This document shows positions 53,057 through 62,085 of a DNA stretch of 64,000 nt, one piece after another. The first letter of the stretch is position 1, and each line of letters starts with the position of its first letter. Origin of the DNA: Alphaproteobacteria bacterium (lineage in GTDB: Bacteria; Pseudomonadota; Alphaproteobacteria; Rhodobacterales; Rhodobacteraceae); the NCBI GenBank assembly GCA_030426685.1, contig JAUHYC010000004.1:62001-126000 (forward strand). Reading direction: 5' to 3'. The translations under genes were made by a program, and so were the position numbers. Below the pieces are notes generated by a model that was not told the DNA's origin, did not search any database, and was given only the letters and a program-made list of their open reading frames with translations.

Positions 53057-54076
53057 TCAGACCGTAATGGACGAGATGCCCCCGGCGAATGAGGCGAGTA
53101 TCGGTGCGGCCAGTGCAAATCCCGCGCGCAGGAAATCTCCGGTACCTTCTTTCAGCCCGTGCGATTTCTTCCAACCCTCGACATCAAAGCTGTTTTCGGG
53201 CTTTGCACCCTTGCTGGCGGCCCGCGACAGTTTTTTGACCCTGCCGTCAAGGATCAGGGCAACCGGTAGATAGAAACTCAACATCAGCAGGCAAAAATAC
53301 GTTCCGGTGAACAACGCCGAAGCGGTCACAAGTGAGCTGTAATCACCTTTTGCAGACTCTGAGATCAAGGGCAGGGGCCAGTACATCCAGCTTGATGCAA
53401 AAAACATGCCGAAGGTCAGAATGAGGCTGGTCAGGTAAAGCTGTTGCCGCATCTGCTGCAGGCTCCGGCCTAACGCGTCAGCGGTTTCTTCGACCGTTTC
53501 GCTGTCACCTGTCGCAAGACACAGGATCATGCCCGCGATCAGTGCACCGACAGAAAGCCCGGCGAGCGCGTTTACAATGTCCAGCACCCGTCTGAACATG
53601 GTGAAAACCGGGATTTCTCCGCATCGGCCCAACAACCAGAAATCGTCAGGGCCAAGACATCCCGGCAATGTCCCTTTGGACAAAGCCGTTTCAAAGACCT
53701 CTTTGCCGACCTGATGATATATCTGAGGCGTGCTCGCCGTCACGTATTGCTGTATCGTAGGCAGCAAGGCCAACCCAAAGACGGCCAGAGTGGTCGCGAT
53801 GGCAGCTATTCGCGTGTCCCGTTCCATTGGGCGCATCAGGTTGCGGGCCAGCACTGCGACCGCCAGAACGGCGAGCGAGGCAAAAAACCAAGAAGCCGCA
53901 AGAAATCGATAACGCCCAACCGCTTCCAGCCAGGTGTCTTTGTTCTGCAGCACATCAATCGGTACATTCAGGTCTTTTGGCATCAGATGCGCCTGCATCA
54001 CTTCGTGAATGACGAAGATGAGCACCGGCAGCAACGCGATGGAGAAATAACGCAGTTCTACTCGACGGTTAGACAC
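53057..54076 (-). CDS. Unrecognised seven-helix membrane protein
   Basis: Protein of 339 residues with about seven hydrophobic segments: near residues 10-32, 55-80, 90-112, 165-190, 215-240, 250-275 and 315-335. Before the last helix there is a soluble polar stretch (KKLSRAASKGAKPENSFDVEGW). It resembles no transporter family I know. It lies 220 bases upstream of the triple-enzyme fusion, same strand, and diverges from the 54335 gene. It may anchor or signal for the fusion protein; this is inference. Confidence 0.75.
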   Translation of the reverse strand: MSNRRVELRYFSIALLPVLIFVIHEVMQAHLMPKDLNVPIDVLQNKDTWLEAVGRYRFLAASWFFASLAVLAVAVLARNLMRPMERDTRIAAIATTLAVFGLALLPTIQQYVTASTPQIYHQVGKEVFETALSKGTLPGCLGPDDFWLLGRCGEIPVFTMFRRVLDIVNALAGLSVGALIAGMILCLATGDSETVEETADALGRSLQQMRQQLYLTSLILTFGMFFASSWMYWPLPLISESAKGDYSSLVTASALFTGTYFCLLMLSFYLPVALILDGRVKKLSRAASKGAKPENSFDVEGWKKSHGLKEGTGDFLRAGFALAAPILASFAGGISSITV

Positions 54077-54334
54077 GCCCGACCTCTTGCGTTGCTGAAG
54101 CTCTTACCAAAATCCCTAGCACAAAACGGGCGTGTCGGCACCTGCCAAGGTCCAGTTCGCCTTTGATGCTAGACAAATTGACGATCGATCATGCGATTTG
54201 TCGGCGCGTTCTGGCAAGAACCACCCGTACCGCCGCAAGCACAAACTACGCCCGCCTGAGAAGGTGCATTTCTGAAATCAGCCATCTTGTGATAGGGTTA
54301 CACAAGCCTACAGGCTCAAGATGCCTGGCACGGA

Positions 54335-55060
54335 ATGGCCAATACCGGCGCACATACTTCTGGCAATGAAGCCTCTGAAAAGTCAGAGGCTCTCATCCTC
54401 TACACGCGCAGTGCGGGGGATGCAGGGCGGGCTGAAGCCGTAGAATCCGCACCAAAGAGCAGCCAGACGGGTGCCTGGTTTGCCGAGTTGCTGATGTCGC
54501 TGATCAAAACCTCAGTCGCCTTCTTTCTGGCCTATCTGCTGGTGCAGAGCGTCGAACTTGATCTGAAACGAGCACAATTCACAGCTGATGCGGCAGATAA
54601 GCTCAAGTCTTATGTGATCGATCTGAACAGCCCGGAACTTGCAGACAACTCTGAAAAATCCAGAGCGACTGCGCTTGCCCTAGGAGGGTTTGGCAGCGTT
54701 GCAGCCTATCCCCTCGTGCAGTTCATTGAACATGGGAACGAGTTCCAGATCGGATGGGGAAAGCTGGGGCTGGAGCAGGCGGGACTGATTACAAACGATG
54801 CCACTTGCGATGTCATCATTCGCGTCATTGACGATCCGACAGAAACCTTCAAATGGCGCACACGCAAGGCCGTGGCAGAAATCGCGGGCTCAGTGGCTTG
54901 CCGGGGCGCGGTGGGCCCCTTGGAACGATTGAGCGCGAACTTGACTGCTGCCGGGGTGCCATTGGGCGTGCAGGGAGATTTCGAGGAGGTGATTCAAACG
55001 GCGCTGAAACAGATTGACAGAGCCAACCAGAGGGCACGGCCATGGTGGAAGTTTTGGTGA
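54335..55060 (+). CDS. Unrecognised single-span membrane protein
   Basis: Protein of 241 residues. A polar N-terminus of about 47 residues is followed by one membrane helix (LMSLIKTSVAFFLAYLLVQSV), then a helical domain of about 160 residues, perhaps with HEAT-like repeats (ATALALGGFGSVAAYPLVQFIEHG). It has no catalytic motif and ends PWWKFW. First gene of a three-gene rightward group with two exported proteins; it diverges from the seven-helix protein. Function unknown. Confidence 0.75.
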   Translation: MANTGAHTSGNEASEKSEALILYTRSAGDAGRAEAVESAPKSSQTGAWFAELLMSLIKTSVAFFLAYLLVQSVELDLKRAQFTADAADKLKSYVIDLNSPELADNSEKSRATALALGGFGSVAAYPLVQFIEHGNEFQIGWGKLGLEQAGLITNDATCDVIIRVIDDPTETFKWRTRKAVAEIAGSVACRGAVGPLERLSANLTAAGVPLGVQGDFEEVIQTALKQIDRANQRARPWWKFW

Positions 55061-55095
55061 AGCATTTTCCCGATACTGACAGCCAGTCGTGGCTG

Positions 55096-55944
55096 ATGAA
55101 AACCGTCTTTGCTGGCCTTGCTGCAGTGTTTTTTATGGGACAACCGGCGCATGCAGCACTTCAAGGGTGCCCGGATGAGGCCGCTACGAATGACAAACTG
55201 CTGATTGGCTCGATGGATCACGTACGCACAATCAGCGAACGGAAACGGCGCGCTTTGCTTGCGGCGTTCGAGATGCATTTTGACCAGGCCGACGCGTCAC
55301 TGGGCTCGCTTGCTAAGGTCATTTACTGTCCGCAACGGCAGATGCGAGACCCGAACAACTACGACGCCAGCGTGACCGGCGTGCTCAATGATGAGAGAGT
55401 GCTGCTGGAGGTCGGGGCCCGGGTCAGCGGAGAGGATATAATCGTCGCTTACGTCGTCATTCCGCTTCGCCACTACGAATACCACAATGCCCAGCCTCCG
55501 CGCATGCCGGGCTATCACGAAGCGCTTTATGAGCAGGCACGGATTGAGACGGGGTTGGCGGATCTGTTCCGCGGAAATGCCGAACTGCGCCTGCTGGCTG
55601 CGCTGGCGCTTGGTCTGAGGCATGAAAAGGCAGCCGAGGCGACCCAGGCTCAAGAGCGCAAGACGATGCTTTTGCGCGCGCGCGCGTTCTATTGCGACGC
55701 AATCGGCACGCTTGAGGCCGCTCGACCAAGACCTGACTTTCTGGGCCTGGAGCAGGCTGAATGGGAAGCTCTGGGTGATTTCGCCCATGCGGGTGCCGAA
55801 CGTGTCTATCAACAGACCATCACCGATTTCGGTGATCAGAGCACGCTTCCGATACTTCAGGAAATTCGCGGCACCAGCGACACGGTCAGCGGGGTTTGCG
55901 TGGACCCGCTGCCCACTGGCGCCGACGGTGGTGGAGGCCAGTGA
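55096..55944 (+). CDS. Exported protein of unknown function
   Basis: Starting at ATG 55096 gives a clear signal peptide (MKTVFAGLAAVFFMGQPAHA) and a mature protein of about 262 residues beginning ALQGCPDEA. The track start at 55042 would overlap the previous gene by 19 bases and put 18 polar residues before the signal. The mature part has three scattered Cys residues, an all-helical look in the second half (LRLLAALALGLRHEKAAEATQAQ) and no known motif. It overlaps the next gene by ATGA. Confidence 0.75.
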   Translation: MKTVFAGLAAVFFMGQPAHAALQGCPDEAATNDKLLIGSMDHVRTISERKRRALLAAFEMHFDQADASLGSLAKVIYCPQRQMRDPNNYDASVTGVLNDERVLLEVGARVSGEDIIVAYVVIPLRHYEYHNAQPPRMPGYHEALYEQARIETGLADLFRGNAELRLLAALALGLRHEKAAEATQAQERKTMLLRARAFYCDAIGTLEAARPRPDFLGLEQAEWEALGDFAHAGAERVYQQTITDFGDQSTLPILQEIRGTSDTVSGVCVDPLPTGADGGGGQ

Positions 55945-57368
55945 TGAAGGATACAGTAGGCACATCCAAGCCCCGTCTGGCGGCGCTTTTCCTCTCCGGA
56001 GTGCTGACGGTGCTTGCGGGCGTTTTGAGCGACACGCGACCGGCAGAGGCGGGCGGCTTTACCGCATGTGACAACCCCTACATCTTCGAAGGATCTGCCG
56101 CGAATATTGTGCCGCTGGAATATCTTGCAACTTCGGCTGACACGACCGCATCCGACGGCAACAGGCTGGACAGGTTGCAGGAAATGGCGCAGCGGTTTTC
56201 ATGGCTATTCAAACTCGACAGTTGGCATCAGCCAACCTACGGCAGTCTGGGCGTCGTTGCACATATGTTTCTGGGGCAGGTGTGCGACCCTGATGAGGTT
56301 CTCGGAAGGCTGCTGGCAGGTGGCGCATCACAGCCGCTGCGCAAGGGTCAAGCCCTTGTCTTTCTACAGGGCCGCATCTTCATCGAGGATGAGCAGATTT
56401 TCCTGCAATCCAGGCTGAGGGGGTTTCGCCGCCAATCGCCTCAATTCGAGTTCCTGCAGCCGTTGCGGCAAAACTACGCGGAAGAGGTCCTGTTCGTGCC
56501 GCTTGCGCGCTCTGACCGGAGGTTAACTGTCTCGGTGCCTGCACTGGACGTAACCTTTGCCCCGCGCGTCATCTCGGCAGAGCTGTTTGACAGCATAGAC
56601 AGCGCGTTTCTCGAGGCCAACAGAGTGTTTGCCCGCCCGGATGTGAATGCCTCCAGCGAGGAATTGATGTTCGAACCGGGTCAACCGAGGGCGTTCAGCG
56701 TTCGGATCACCAACGCGCCCGGCTGGATCGAAGTCGTGGACCAGATGGGCGGGTATCCAGACCGCGGCTTTATCCGGGTGAATCCGGAAGCGTCCCAGTT
56801 GTTTCACCGCAGCTTGCCAGAGCTTGACTTTCTGAACGGCCTCCTCGGATTCCTGAGGATGCAGCAGGATCAGGAGCCGGGGGAGTTTCCACCAGTTCCG
56901 GAGCGGGCTCCGGCGCAGGCGATCGCGGCTTTCCAGCGCTATTTGGAAAACGAACTGACCAGTGACGAACCGGATCTGCGTGCGCTGGCACATGGTCTAA
57001 TCGGGTTTATCGAGGCTTCTGAATGGAACGATTGGTCCGGGTCGCGCAAGTCGTTCCTGCGCGCGGCTGAGCTTGCGCCGACGGACACCCATTATCGCAA
57101 CGCCCTTGGTGTGACTGATGCGGTGCTGTGCTGTTCCGGGGATGCTAAACCGCCCTATCGCGACCCGGCGAGGTGGTTTGCAGACGCGGTATCAGTGGAT
57201 CCTGAAAACGGCGAGGCTCTGGGCAATCTGCTTCAGTTTCTGGAGTTTCTGGTGTCGACCGAACAATCGCCAGAGGGGATCGACACCGGCAATCTGCCAA
57301 AGGCTCTGAGCGTGGTCCGAAACGTTGCCGAAAGGAATCCGGATCTTCTGAGAGAAGATTTCCGATAA
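55944..57368 (+). CDS. Exported protein with C-terminal TPR-like repeats
   Basis: Protein of 474 residues, start at 55944 overlapping the previous stop (GTGATGA). The signal peptide (LAALFLSGVLTVLAGVLSD) ends near PAEAGG. The middle part is beta-rich (RRLTVSVPALDVTFAPRVIS), and the last 150 residues have TPR-like helices (SRKSFLRAAELAPTDTHYRNAL; ARWFADAVSVDPENGEAL). It is probably a periplasmic scaffold working with the two preceding gene products. No enzyme motif. Confidence 0.75.
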   Translation: MKDTVGTSKPRLAALFLSGVLTVLAGVLSDTRPAEAGGFTACDNPYIFEGSAANIVPLEYLATSADTTASDGNRLDRLQEMAQRFSWLFKLDSWHQPTYGSLGVVAHMFLGQVCDPDEVLGRLLAGGASQPLRKGQALVFLQGRIFIEDEQIFLQSRLRGFRRQSPQFEFLQPLRQNYAEEVLFVPLARSDRRLTVSVPALDVTFAPRVISAELFDSIDSAFLEANRVFARPDVNASSEELMFEPGQPRAFSVRITNAPGWIEVVDQMGGYPDRGFIRVNPEASQLFHRSLPELDFLNGLLGFLRMQQDQEPGEFPPVPERAPAQAIAAFQRYLENELTSDEPDLRALAHGLIGFIEASEWNDWSGSRKSFLRAAELAPTDTHYRNALGVTDAVLCCSGDAKPPYRDPARWFADAVSVDPENGEALGNLLQFLEFLVSTEQSPEGIDTGNLPKALSVVRNVAERNPDLLREDFR

Positions 57369-57509
57369 CGCTGATCGGTGCCTTCGAGCGCCTGATTTCT
57401 ACGTCTGATTTGCCACCTATGCGCGAGTTTATTTCTGCGTGGTTTCTAAAAACGGCAAATTCTGCTATTCTTCGGCTTTATTGTTGAGACATTTAACGGA
57501 TGGCATTGG

Positions 57510-59240
57510 ATGCGGGTTTACGACGCAGTAGTTGCCGCGCTTGAAACAATCGGGGTCGATGCCGCCTATGGCGGGGCCGGCGAAAATGCCGCTGGGCTCA
57601 TGCTTGCCCTGGATGCTTCTGAAAAGATCAGACCGGTGATTGCAAAAAACGAACAGGGCGCGGCCTTCATGGCCTGTGGTCATGCAATGTTTACCGGTAA
57701 ACTCGGTGTCTGTTTCGCCACCGCCGGACCAGGCGCTTTCAACCTGCTCTCGGGCATGTGCGTGGCACTAACAGACAGTTACCCGCTGCTGGCAATCAGC
57801 GGTTATTCGACCGTTGCCTGGCAAGGGCGTGGCGGGTTGAACGAAACTTCGGGTCTGGCGCGCACGCCGGATTCCCGGATGATGTTCCGTGCCGCCGCCA
57901 AAAAAGACCCCGAGACCGGCGAACCTGCGGATTTTCTGGTCACCGATCCCGATGATCTGATCGATACGCTGCAGAAGGCCATCGACATAGCCTTTGAAGG
58001 GCGGCCCGGCCCGGTACATGTTGCTGTCGCGGAGGATATCACTGATCCGAAGGTCGAAGTGACGAATTTCCGGCCGCTGAACGAACCGCAGCGAGGCGTG
58101 ACACCCGATCCTGAAGCGTTGGACAGAGTTTCAAAAGCACTTGAACAGGCAATCAAGGCGGAAAAGACGGTCGTCTTGCTCGCCGGCTTTGGCGCGATCC
58201 TGGCCGGGGCGAACGACATCACCAAATCGTTCCTAGAGCGGTTCCAGATACCGTTGCTGACCACGATGGACGGCAAAGGCATCGTCGCCGAGGAAGACCC
58301 GCTAGCGATTGGGCTCTATTGCGATTCAGGCCACAAGGCGGCCTGGGATCTGTTTTCTGACGCCGATGTGGTGCTGGCCGTCGGTAATTCATTTGCGCAG
58401 CATGCGACCTTTGATTTTTTTGACGGGCTGTTCGATGAAAAAACGCTGATCCACATAAACATCGATGCGGGTGAGTTCGACAAGTTTTACAAAGCAGATC
58501 ATGTGATCCTCAGTGATGCCCGACAGGCGCTGGAGGGCCTTTTTGAACGCCTCGACGCGGTGATCGGTCCTGTCCCAAAGCGGGACTATCGGCCAAAGGA
58601 CTATGACGAACGCTTTATCATTTCACCCCAGAAGCAGCTGCATCCGGGTGAGATGGTCCAGAAAATCTCTCAGCTTCTGCCACCGGGTGGGGTCGTTCTG
58701 GCTGATGCAGGCGCGCATGCCGCCTGGGCCGGGTATTACTTGGAACTCAAGGAGGGCCAGAATTTTCGCAAGCCCGGCACCTACGGGCCGATGGGCATCG
58801 GTGTCTGTGGGGCGATCGGGGCAAAATACGCCGAAATGCACCGCCCGGTGGTTGCTGCGGTCGGCGATGGATCTTATTTGATGAGCGGTTTCGAACTGAT
58901 GACTGCGGTGCAATACGACATTCCCGTGGTCTGGGTCATTTTCAACGACCGCGAGTTCAAGCTGATCAAGCTTTATCAACTGTCCGCCTTTTTCAAGACC
59001 GGCCTGACCGAATTCGACAATCCCGATTACGCCGCCTATGCCCGCGCCTGCGGCGCCGATGGGTATGTCGTCAATCAACTTGATGAGTTCGAGAAGGCGT
59101 TCACCGCCGCCCTGTCAAGCGGCAAACCCTCTCTCATCGATGCACGGATCACGCGATTGGCTTTGCCGAATTACTCACCGCATCCCGAAGGGGTGCTGGC
59201 GGCGATCTGGAATGGCATTCGCACACGGTTTGGGTTGTAG
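57510..59240 (+). CDS. Thiamine-diphosphate-dependent enzyme (acetolactate synthase-like)
   Basis: Protein of 576 residues with the three-domain ThDP decarboxylase/carboligase fold. The catalytic Glu is in AKNEQGAAFMA, and the ThDP/Mg motif runs from GDGSYLMSGFE to VIFND. It lacks obvious features of the biosynthetic acetolactate synthase, and no small subunit is adjacent, so a carboligase or 2-oxo-acid decarboxylase of secondary metabolism is more likely. Sixteen bases separate it from the catalase-dioxygenase fusion, so the two are co-transcribed. A fatty aldehyde made by the dioxygenase could be its substrate, which is inference. Confidence 0.9.
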   Translation: MRVYDAVVAALETIGVDAAYGGAGENAAGLMLALDASEKIRPVIAKNEQGAAFMACGHAMFTGKLGVCFATAGPGAFNLLSGMCVALTDSYPLLAISGYSTVAWQGRGGLNETSGLARTPDSRMMFRAAAKKDPETGEPADFLVTDPDDLIDTLQKAIDIAFEGRPGPVHVAVAEDITDPKVEVTNFRPLNEPQRGVTPDPEALDRVSKALEQAIKAEKTVVLLAGFGAILAGANDITKSFLERFQIPLLTTMDGKGIVAEEDPLAIGLYCDSGHKAAWDLFSDADVVLAVGNSFAQHATFDFFDGLFDEKTLIHINIDAGEFDKFYKADHVILSDARQALEGLFERLDAVIGPVPKRDYRPKDYDERFIISPQKQLHPGEMVQKISQLLPPGGVVLADAGAHAAWAGYYLELKEGQNFRKPGTYGPMGIGVCGAIGAKYAEMHRPVVAAVGDGSYLMSGFELMTAVQYDIPVVWVIFNDREFKLIKLYQLSAFFKTGLTEFDNPDYAAYARACGADGYVVNQLDEFEKAFTAALSSGKPSLIDARITRLALPNYSPHPEGVLAAIWNGIRTRFGL

Positions 59241-59256
59241 ACAAGAGGAGAGCACC

Positions 59257-62082
59257 ATGGACGGGAGCGCGGAGCCTCTGCGGAAATGGCGTGAGGAATA
59301 TGTGGGCGGATCGCCCGAGGCGGAACTGAAAGAAACCAAGGCGCTTGCCGAAATGATGATGGCCGCTCAGCTAAAGTCTATGGCGGCGGGCGGTGCGCGC
59401 AAGGTCGATCGGGCCTTTCATAAGAAGGCTATCGCAGCATTTAAGGGGGCAGAGCTTCGATTTTCGGAAGATCTGCCTGATGATTTGCAAGTTGGCTTTG
59501 CTCAACCCGGTAAAAGCTACCCCGCAAGCGTACGATTTTCGAATGCATCCTCGCAAACCCAATCCGACGAAGACAAGGACTTGCGCGGGCTGGCCATACG
59601 CGTGTGCGAATCCGACGGTATCGATCACGATTTGCTGGCCACCAACTTCCCTGTGCCACATGCCCGCAATGCGCGACAGTTCGTGGTATTTGCCCATGCA
59701 GTATCTGGTGGGCGGGTGTCGAAACTGATCGGTCTGGTCCGCCTGTGTTTTGTCTTGGGTTTTTCCGAGACCCGACGCATGTTGGGCAATGTGCGGACAG
59801 CCCTGCGCGAGTGTGACAGCGTTGCGCTGGAAAGCTATTGGAGCCGTGGTGCCATCGCCTGGGGCAATGAGGCCGTGCGCTATACGTTCAGTCCGGCGAA
59901 GGGCACTGCAGGTGTGCAGGGCGCGTATGTCGGTGCCTCGCGCCTGTCGTCGGAATACGCTGCGCGCCAGGCGAAAGGTGATATCACTTTCGATCTCACC
60001 GTGCAGCGGTTCGTATCCGAAGAACAGACACCCATTGAAGATGCTGCACATGAATGGGACGCATTGGTCAGCCCGCCGATCAAGGTTGCCGAATTGGTCT
60101 TGCCGCAGCGTGATCTGTCCACGCCCGAAGCACTGGCAGAGGCGCTTGAAATTGAAAATATGGGCTTCAACCCCTGGAACACGACCGAGGAGTTTCGCCC
60201 GCTTGGAAATCTGAACCGGGCGCGCAAAGCGGCCTATGATGCGTCTGCGTCTCACCGGCAGGGCAAACGGTTCAAGGCACCGCCGCCGCCGCTTCAGAAC
60301 CGGATATTCGGTACGGGTACCCGCGCTGTCCTGCGCTGGGTCAACCGCCGTGTGCCGTGGCACCGCATTCCTTTCCTGTTGGTGCAGCTTCTTAATCTGG
60401 ACGCGCTTCGGCATGATCTAAGGCAAAAGAGCCTTTTCGATACCGATCCCGAGGAACCTGTTCCCAGTCCACGCGCCGTGCCACCTGAACCTGCGCTTGA
60501 GCATCGCGTATATCGCACGCATGACGGTAGCTATAACGATCTGTCCGATCCGAGGATGGGGGCGGCCGGGGCGACCTTTGGGCGCAACATGCCGCCGCAG
60601 GTGCAGCCCGGCGACAGCCCGAACCCAATCGAAGTTGCGCGCAGACTGATGGACCGGCAGGCCTTCATTCCAGCCAAGATCCTCAACATTCTGGCCGCTT
60701 CTTGGATTCAGTTTCAGGTTCACGACTGGGTCGCCCATGAACGCCGCGAACTGGGTGAAGACGATGATGTAATTCAAGTCCCCGATGGCTATCCCGACTG
60801 GAAAAACCGGCCCGACAGCGAACCGGAACGTGAGATGCGGATCGCCGGAAACATTCCGAAGGAAGGGGCCGACGATCCCTTCCTATTCGCCAATGAGAAT
60901 TCCCACTGGTGGGATGGTTCTCAGGTTTACGGCGTCAACTCCGAGGCCGCCAGAAAACTGCGGGACGGGCCGAAACTCAAGCTGACAAAAGAGGGCTACC
61001 TGCCGCTGAACACCAAGGGGTTCGAACTTACCGGATTCAACGAAAGCTGGTGGCTGGGGCTGTCCACGTTGCACACCCTTTTTGCCCGCGAACACAATCT
61101 ACTCTGTGATGAGTTGCAGCGTGCCTATCCACAGATGGATGAAGAGAGAGTGTATCAGACCGCACGCCTTATCGTTTCAGCCCTGATAGCCAAAATCCAC
61201 ACGGTTGAATGGACTCCCGCCATCCTGGGAACCGAGGCGTTGGATATCGGAATGAACACCAACTGGTACGGGCCGCCGAAATCCTGGTTGACCCGGCTGG
61301 GGATCTGGCTGACGGACGTGCACGCGTTGAAAGGTATTCCCGAAACCGAACCGGATCACCATACAGCGCGCTATTCCCTCACCGAAGAATTTGCCACGGT
61401 CTATCGGATGCATCCTCTGATCCCCGATGACTATATTTTCTACGACTTCACCACTGGCAAAGAAAAGGCGCGGCGCGGTTTCCTTGAGATTCAGGGTGAA
61501 GAAACAGATGAGCAACTGCGTGAACTGGGATTGCGCGATTGCCTCTACTCGCAGGGTATTGCCCATCCCGGTGCGATCACGCTGCACAATTTTCCGAAGT
61601 CGCTTCAAAATCTTGAACGGTTTGGTGAATTGATTGACCTGTCGGTCGTCGATATCGTCCGGACCCGCGCGCGGCGGGTTCCAAGGTACAACGCGTTCCG
61701 CAACGGCCTGCACATGCCGCCGGTGACCGATTGGGATGAGCTAACCGCCAGCCCCGAGACAAACCGCATCCTGAAAGAGCTTTATGGTGACATCGACAAG
61801 GTCGACACCGTGATCGGCCTGTTGGGGGAAACGCCACCGGATGGGTTTGGTTTCTCGGATACGGCCTTTCGGGTTTTCATTCTGATGGCATCACGCCGGT
61901 TGCAGTCGGATCGATTCCTGACCACTGATTTTCGGCCGGAAATCTATACGCAGCTAGGCATGGATTGGGTCGCGCGGAACGGCATGAAATCACTGTTGTT
62001 GCGCCATTTTCCGGAATTTGCGCCAGTGCTGCCAAAAAACGCCACGGCCTTTGCACCTTGGCACATGGTGCAGGAGGGCTGA
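59257..62082 (+). CDS. Fusion of catalase-like domain and cyclooxygenase/alpha-dioxygenase-type heme domain
   Basis: Protein of 941 residues, start at ATG 59257 after AGAGGAGAG; the track start runs back into the ThDP gene. Residues about 45-345 form a catalase-like domain: distal His55 (RAFHKK), Asn130 (ATNFP) and the proximal-Tyr motif RKAAYDASASHR (Tyr327). Residues about 410-930 form an animal-type heme peroxidase: distal His489 (QVHDW) and EFATVYRMHPLIPD with Tyr716 three residues before proximal His719, the arrangement of cyclooxygenase and plant alpha-dioxygenase. It likely oxygenates a fatty acid, with the catalase-like part converting the hydroperoxide. Confidence 0.9.
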   Translation: MDGSAEPLRKWREEYVGGSPEAELKETKALAEMMMAAQLKSMAAGGARKVDRAFHKKAIAAFKGAELRFSEDLPDDLQVGFAQPGKSYPASVRFSNASSQTQSDEDKDLRGLAIRVCESDGIDHDLLATNFPVPHARNARQFVVFAHAVSGGRVSKLIGLVRLCFVLGFSETRRMLGNVRTALRECDSVALESYWSRGAIAWGNEAVRYTFSPAKGTAGVQGAYVGASRLSSEYAARQAKGDITFDLTVQRFVSEEQTPIEDAAHEWDALVSPPIKVAELVLPQRDLSTPEALAEALEIENMGFNPWNTTEEFRPLGNLNRARKAAYDASASHRQGKRFKAPPPPLQNRIFGTGTRAVLRWVNRRVPWHRIPFLLVQLLNLDALRHDLRQKSLFDTDPEEPVPSPRAVPPEPALEHRVYRTHDGSYNDLSDPRMGAAGATFGRNMPPQVQPGDSPNPIEVARRLMDRQAFIPAKILNILAASWIQFQVHDWVAHERRELGEDDDVIQVPDGYPDWKNRPDSEPEREMRIAGNIPKEGADDPFLFANENSHWWDGSQVYGVNSEAARKLRDGPKLKLTKEGYLPLNTKGFELTGFNESWWLGLSTLHTLFAREHNLLCDELQRAYPQMDEERVYQTARLIVSALIAKIHTVEWTPAILGTEALDIGMNTNWYGPPKSWLTRLGIWLTDVHALKGIPETEPDHHTARYSLTEEFATVYRMHPLIPDDYIFYDFTTGKEKARRGFLEIQGEETDEQLRELGLRDCLYSQGIAHPGAITLHNFPKSLQNLERFGELIDLSVVDIVRTRARRVPRYNAFRNGLHMPPVTDWDELTASPETNRILKELYGDIDKVDTVIGLLGETPPDGFGFSDTAFRVFILMASRRLQSDRFLTTDFRPEIYTQLGMDWVARNGMKSLLLRHFPEFAPVLPKNATAFAPWHMVQEG

Positions 62083-62085
62083 GAA

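Noticed and set aside
59371-60414. 347-codon minus-strand ORF inside the catalase-dioxygenase gene
   Set aside because: Antisense to a clear catalase-like domain; no start site or domain of its own.
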